NCBI GenBank assembly: GCA_015179045.1 | Contig: WHUZ01000011.1 | Location: 186,001-250,000, forward strand | DNA length: 64,000 bases | Direction: 5' to 3' | Source of the DNA: Kalaharituber pfeilii | Taxonomy: Eukaryota > Ascomycota > Pezizomycetes > Pezizales > Pezizaceae | The notes under the pieces: generated by a model | Database searches by the model: none | The model's input: only the letters and a program-made list of their open reading frames with translations | What the model was told of the DNA's origin: nothing | Program-made: the position numbers and the translations under genes | Part shown: positions 58,599 through 64,000 of the stretch, in pieces | How positions within the stretch are numbered: position 1 is the stretch's first letter | Layout: each line of letters begins with the position of its first letter

Positions 58599-60593
58599 TG
58601 CCAATTTCGTCTAACTTGAACTCCACTTTTATTACTGTATCACTATTATTCCAAGATAAATCGGAAGTGTAACCAAAGAAATGTTTCAAGAGGAATGTAA
58701 TATCCGGACAAGCTGATTATGCAGCTGATGAAGCAAAATGTTGGCAAAACAGGCCTGAGAGCTTACACTAGCAACAAGAGATTCACCAATCTTCCGATCT
58801 CATTCTCTACGGATCATCCGAGTGACGGGTTAGCTGACCGCTTTATCTCACCATGTAAACACGGGAATTGCTTGATTCTGCACAAACTCCATACAATCTC
58901 GGGGTATCGATGTATAAATGGAAATGCCACAGCAGTTTCCTCGTTGCGAGCCAAGCTGCAGTGGAAGTAGGGCCGTAATCAATTTAGGCTGTATTCAACT
59001 TTTGTTCGTGATGACTGGCTGGCTGACTGGCTGACTGGATCCACCTGGTGGAAAAAAAAAGAAGAAAAAAGAAGGGGAAAACGAATGTAAGAGGAATTTT
59101 GTTTATTTCTACCTTTTCTCTTCCTATCTCCGTGTGCAAAAAGGTGAATGTTTTTGAGTAGTTTTTATTAGCATGGGGCGGGGAGCTCGACTATGAATTA
59201 TGCCTGGAAATAGAATAAATATGATGTGCCAAAGTATGCAATGACAGTTGGAGTTAAGTTATTACTCCGCTTATCATACCCCGCAATTGCAAACTATAAT
59301 AATATATTAGTTTTATGCACTCCGAATATATATTAGCTATGATATCGACCTGCTTTCCACTTTGCTTGAAACACAAACATTTTCCGACCCAGTTGGTGCC
59401 TTGAAACATATTGTCGAGTTTTTAATTGGATTGGGGTTTGCAAGTCTGGCACCACTCTGGGCTTGGCGTGAGTGGGAAGAAGGGATGACAGGACTCGGTG
59501 GCGCGGGAGAATGTGGACCGAGGATGGATTGCCGCGGGGGGAAGCGGAAGCTCGGTACGAAGCGAAAGGTGGAGGGGAGATGAGATGGCGATGCAAGGCA
59601 GACTCGGAAATGGGAGATGAGGGCATCGGCGGGGATGGGAATGTAATCACTGACATCATGATATCGATCTCCTGTCCAGGGCCGGCTAGCTGACCTATGG
59701 GCAGAGGCGAGTAGTCATAACTTCATAGAAGCACTCGGTCTCTCACACATGCATCCGCAGAGATAAGGAGAATCATGTAACTGTAACTGCGATTGCTTCC
59801 GCTTCAGCAAAGATGTAACGAGCTGACGTGCAGCTGGGGCCTGTGGGGGTGGATGTATGGGAGTGGGGCTTGACGTGGACGTCTCGCGTGGCGTCGCGTG
59901 GCAGGAGGGTTACTGGGGGCAGTGTGTGCATCAGGGGAAGGTGGACGCGGTGCATATGCGCGAGAGGAGAGTGCTTTGGAAGAGTGGACCGCTGCGCATG
60001 CATATGCAAGCGCGAGGCGTGCACATCATCGCCACTACCCGGCCCCACCTGGCCCCGCCTGGCCCCGCCTGGCCCCACCCCCACGCTCCGCACGCTCCGC
60101 ACGCTCCCCGAACCAGGCAGCCGAACGCTGGCCACGCCGCAGGAGAGTGCTCCTGATGCCTCCATCGCGCTGCCGCCAGCAATCACCATGCTCGCCTTCC
60201 GGACAATCTGCACCCCCGCACCCCCGCACCCCCGCACCCCGCACCCCCGCACCCCGCGCCCAATGATGCACCGTTCGCACTTAGATCGACTGCCAATGAT
60301 CGCCGCAGGTGCAGGTGCGTTTGCTGTGCTTGACGTAAGCTTAAATCACTTTACCCACAGTTTCAATAGTTCGGATCTTTGGTATCTGATACATCTTCAG
60401 CCAAGCAGGTGAATTACGATACGGACTTTCTGCTCGTCTCCCTCTTTGATATATAATTCGACTGGCAATCTTATCGCTACTACCACCGCTACGGAACTAT
60501 CACCCAAATTACCACAGCTGGTTCGCCTAACCTACCACCGCCCCCAACCTCGTTGAGCCCTCAACAAACACTAACAGGCTGAATTTTCAGGCA
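58599..60593. other. intergenic with GC-rich block
   Basis: No supported gene. The left half is AT-rich; a GC-rich, repeat-containing block at about 59820-60270 is open in several frames on both strands, which reflects composition. The right end holds the aldolase promoter, with a TATA-like GATATATAAT near 60447-60456. Confidence 0.4.
60038..60262. repeat. C-rich simple tandem repeats
   Basis: Three short arrays in succession: CTGGCCCCGC three to four times (about 60048-60080), CACGCTCCG three times (about 60082-60108) and CACCCCCG with variants five to six times (about 60210-60260). Confidence 0.8.
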
Positions 60594-61696
60594 ATGGAGT
60601 CTCCCCCACCTCCCGGCATTTACGTCCCCGTGCCTACTTTCTTTGCCCCCTCCATCCCCACCGCCCACTCCTCCATCCCGGGGGTCAACCTCAAGCTCCA
60701 ATCCGCACACGCTTTACACCTTGCCCGCTCCGGCGTTAAGGGCCTCGTGCTCGCTGGCTCAACCGGCGAAGCTGTGCACCTCACCCGTCTCGAGCGCATG
60801 ACTCTCATCGCATCGACGCGCAAGACGCTCATGGATGCGGGAATACCGAGGGATTATCCGCTCATTGCGGGCGCCGCGAGCGACAGTGTGGAGGAGACGG
60901 TGGAGTTGTTGCAGGATTCGGCAGACGCAGGGGCGCAATGGGGAATGGTACTGGTGCCAAATTATTTTGCGGGAGCGGGCAAGGGGAGGAATATGCAGGA
61001 GGGTATTGTGAGGTGGTTTAAGGCCGTGGCGGATGCATCGCCAGTATCGATTTTGATGTGAGTCTATGTATTCCCCAATGGGTGTTGGTTCTACTGGTAC
61101 CGATGGACTAAGGTATACATCTATGTAAATATAGTTATCACTACCCCGCCGTCTCAAACAACCTCACCCTTACAATCCCCACCTTCAACGTTCTCGCTCG
61201 ACACCCAAAGATCGTTGGCTGCAAACTGTCACACGGAAACGTCAGCCTCCACACACAACTCGCGTGCTCTGGGCTCCCGAATTTCCACATCTTCTCTGGC
61301 CTGGGACAACAACTATTCCCTATAATTGCCGTGGGATGCCATGGTGCGATAGATGGGCTTGCGGGCGTCTACCCAAAGTCCCTAGTGAGACTATTTGATC
61401 TGGCGTGGGGCTTCGTGTACGATGAGGGTACAGTTAGTGGGGAAGAGAGGAAGAGGAGGCTCGAGGAGGTGAGGAAATTGCAGGCGGTGGTGAGTAGGGG
61501 GGAGGAGTTTGTGGAGGAGGAGGGAACGGTCGGGTTGAAGTATGCAGTAGGGAAGGAGGTGCTTGGAGTTGGGGAGGAGGAGGCTGGGCTGTTGGAATGC
61601 AGAGTGCCGTTGCAGGGGGGGTTGGAGGGGGCAGTGTGGGGGGGGTACTTGGAGGGGGCGTTGAAGGGGATAAGAGAGCTGGAGAGAAGTTTGTAG
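60594..61696 (+). CDS. DHDPS-family 2-keto-3-deoxy sugar-acid aldolase
   Basis: Class I (Schiff-base) aldolase of the dihydrodipicolinate synthase/N-acetylneuraminate lyase family. Exons 60594-61057 and 61135-61696 with a 77-nt intron; 341 residues. Visible motifs: GLVLAGSTGEAVHLTRLERM (keto-acid carboxylate-binding loop, usually GTTGE), the tyrosine in IYHYPAVSNN (usually YNVP/YNxP), the Schiff-base lysine in IVGCKLSHGN, and HIFSGLGQQLFP with GCHGAIDGLAGVYP. In fungi this family includes aldolases that split 2-keto-3-deoxy acids to pyruvate and an aldehyde, for example in the D-galacturonate pathway. Next to rhamnonate dehydratase and the dehydrogenase, 2-keto-3-deoxy-L-rhamnonate is the likely substrate, giving pyruvate and lactaldehyde (inference). 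The C-terminal ~110 residues are unusually Glu/Gly-rich and purine-biased in DNA. Confidence 0.88.
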
Positions 61697-62483
61697 AGTG
61701 TGGCCCTGAGGGGATGTGGAGTGATTGGTGAAGGAGCTCTAAGGGTCCGGGATGTTGAAGCGCCTGAGATTTATGATTATTGTGATGCCAGTGCGGATAC
61801 GCTCGACTGTATCAAAATTTTTGATGTGATTCCCTATTATGATAATAATTGGGAGTTTTCATTTATCTCTGTGTCTTCAACAAGTTCCCGAGGGCCATCT
61901 CGAAAGGCACATGCATAGACTTATATCTTCGAGATTGACTCGTTAACTGCGGCACATGATTGACGAGCTTGGACTTTGAAATACGCCGCCCCCCCCCCCC
62001 CCCCAGAGTGGATTAATCAAATAAAAATTTCCCCGGCGTGCACGCGAGGTGAAACGAGAGCTCGATAGAACGTTTGTGGGCCAGTTTATGGTGTAGTTAC
62101 CCTGAAAAGTCCTCTCCACTCCAGCTCCCTCCCAGCAAATATATTCACGCAAGTACGTTTTTACCCACTTGATCGAAACATGCAGCAGTTTTCTTTCAAC
62201 CCCGTAGTGGCCTGTTTGAAGATTACCGCAAGGCCCTCTTTGCTGAGCTAACCCCAGACACCTACTAGGTACCTTCCATTTTCCAAAAGGTTTTTTTCTT
62301 TGTTTTTCTTTGAACACTCCCCCGCTCGCACAAGCAAGCTCACATCCGATTTTACTGCTCATCCAAATGCCGCCTTTTCAAGTCTATATAGCCAGGCTAG
62401 GGGCGGATGTCCGGTGTGGAATCCTGCAACTACAGTAGTCCGGGGGAGTTGGAATGGTAAGGGCCTCTCCTGTGACCTTTTTG

Positions 62484-62517
<34 letters not shown>

Positions 62518-64000
62518 GCCACTGCAGTATGCCATCACCAGGAATCTAAAAATAAAATAAAATAAAATAAAATAAAGAAAGAGGCCAGGCGCGCTGCGTC
62601 CTAGTGACTTAATACCATTCGTTCATTTTTCGTTAGGCAGAAAGCTCTGAAAAAAAAAGGCATTTACCAGTACACATGACTCGCTATGCAGGCTTGATAG
62701 TTTGTAGGAGTCTAGATACATATAGATGAGAACCCCGCCCTCGCACAGAGAGAGCCGAGGAGTTTGTTAGGGTGAGCGGGCCGAGGGGGTAAGGTTTGAT
62801 CAAGGAGGGTTGGGGCTAGATTTATGCATTGAGGGTAACGGTCGTGCCTCAAGTTGAGGCTGTACCCTGTAGCCATGTGCTGCGGTGCTCAAGGGACGAG
62901 AGGAGGGAGTTGAGGAAAGCATAAGCGTAGATGTAACATTACCAGGCCGGCAAGCAGGCAAACTGCCAGGTAAGAAGCCCACGACACTGGCACAGGACTG
63001 TAATGGATAATAGAGTTAAGTACAGAAGTGCATCACTTCATACTAACGCGTGTCAGGTCTCAAATTCCAAGAGCAACAGATTCACGAAACCTGCCCGGCC
63101 AGGCCGGCCAGACCACAGATTCCCAATCCCATGCAAGTAGAGATGTTCCCCAAACTTTCTTTCTCCCCATTACTACTACATTGTATACCAACAACTGCTG
63201 CTCAAACAAGCCTACTCGGTCCAAAAGTCATCAACATCACATCTTGCGTCTTTGGTAGCTAAATACAATCCGCAACACGCATACACAGAATGGCAAGAAA
63301 GCTCTGCGTGGCGAGTAGGAAAGACATGTACAGGATAAAAAAAAAGCTGACAGTAAAAATGGTGTATGTATCACTCAAACCTGATGACGAACTGCAAAAG
63401 GTCATCCTTTTCAACTCAATTAGGACAGGTCAGATTAAGGAAAGCAAAAGAATTTTTTTTTTTTTGTATTTGGAGCCAAAGGAAAAAGAGAAAACTTTTT
63501 GTAGCGAGGCAACGCTTTTTTGCAACTCTTACTGCTTTTTGTGACTGGTAACTTTTTTGTGGTTTGCTCATTCCCCACCACATCCTCCTCCTTCTTTTTG
63601 CCTCTCTCATTGCTCCAAAGCAGCATTATTGCGCAGAAAACTGAAAACAAGTTATGAAAAGAAGCGAGAGCAAAAGGACTAAAAACTTTTTAATATACCA
63701 ACCTTCAATCCTTCCAGTTCTGTCAAATGACATAGGAAATGGTATGACCCTGCCGTTAAAAGCAACCTCAACTGAATAAGAGACTGCACAGAAGATAAGC
63801 GTAAATACAAGATTCCCAGGTGGTGGTCAATAGAACACGCGTCATCATGTACATGTCCACACTACGTCGTATATGAAAAAGAAATGAAACCGTCTTCAGA
63901 AATGCAAGGCTGCAAAGAGGGGATAAAAGCGCAAGCTGAAATGAAAACCCAAGCAGCAAGTTTGTGAAAAGCTAGAGATAAAACCCCGTGACCCATAAGA
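61697..64000. other. intergenic to window end
   Basis: No supported gene. A C-run (about 17 C) lies at 61987-62004, a T-run at 62487-62516, and an ATAAA pentamer microsatellite at 62547-62577. Short frames at 63290-63650 read through A- or T-runs and have no domain. Confidence 0.4.

Noticed and set aside
59773..60412. 159- and 194-codon frames around 60 kb
   Set aside because: They run through simple C-rich repeats in opposite directions and lack any domain.

Overview
The window reads as nuclear DNA of a filamentous ascomycete (Pezizomycotina). Genes carry short GT-AG introns of roughly 50-190 nt. The families present (Zn2Cys6 regulators, a fungal rhodopsin-like membrane protein, a NACHT-WD40 STAND gene, a serine/threonine-rich GPI-type protein) are typical of that group, and the intergenic spaces are full of Tad-like LINE ends, solo LTRs and TIR elements. 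I cannot fix the genus from sequence alone.

Layout. 1-2.8 kb: no gene. 2.8-5.6 kb: Zn2Cys6 regulator whose middle needs two compensating single-base frame changes. 6.3-12.1 kb: a large TIR element with 77-bp identical termini and 9-bp target duplications; it holds three minisatellite arrays and a truncated RecQ-like helicase. 13.2-17.2 kb: a decayed NACHT-WD40 gene with five 126-nt WD40 repeats. 17.7-19.2 kb: two divergent LINE 3' ends, one split by a solo LTR. 21.1-21.8 kb: secreted GPI-type protein. 23.2-23.9 kb: first of four copies of an ~800-bp pogo/Tc1-like MITE (others at 38.9, 47.3 and 53.6 kb). 25.7-26.5 kb: BTB protein. 30.1-31.6 kb: seven-helix rhodopsin-like protein. 33.3-34.4 kb: aldo-keto reductase pseudogene. 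35.6-37.2 kb: FucP-like sugar transporter. 42.2-45.5 kb: 969-aa Zn2Cys6 regulator. 49-52.5 kb: nested solo LTR, LINE pieces and very short LINE tails with clear target duplications. 55.0-61.7 kb: three sugar-acid catabolic genes in the same direction.

The clearest biology is the right-hand catabolic island. An L-rhamnonate dehydratase, an SDR matching L-rhamnose 1-dehydrogenase and a DHDPS-family keto-acid aldolase would give three of the four steps of non-phosphorylative L-rhamnose breakdown. The lactonase is not seen here. The FucP-like symporter, the broken D-arabinose/L-fucose-type dehydrogenase and the large Zn2Cys6 regulator lie 10-22 kb away, separated from the island by transposon insertions, and could be parts of a once tighter deoxysugar cluster (inference).

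The most unusual mobile signal is the 6.3-12.1 kb element. Elsewhere in the window there are two tiny insertions (15 and 20 bp) that carry only its terminal sequence and are each flanked by perfect 9-bp duplications. They look like excision or abortive-insertion scars of the same family. Coordinates of exons and boundaries were worked out by eye and were not tested by alignment or RNA data.
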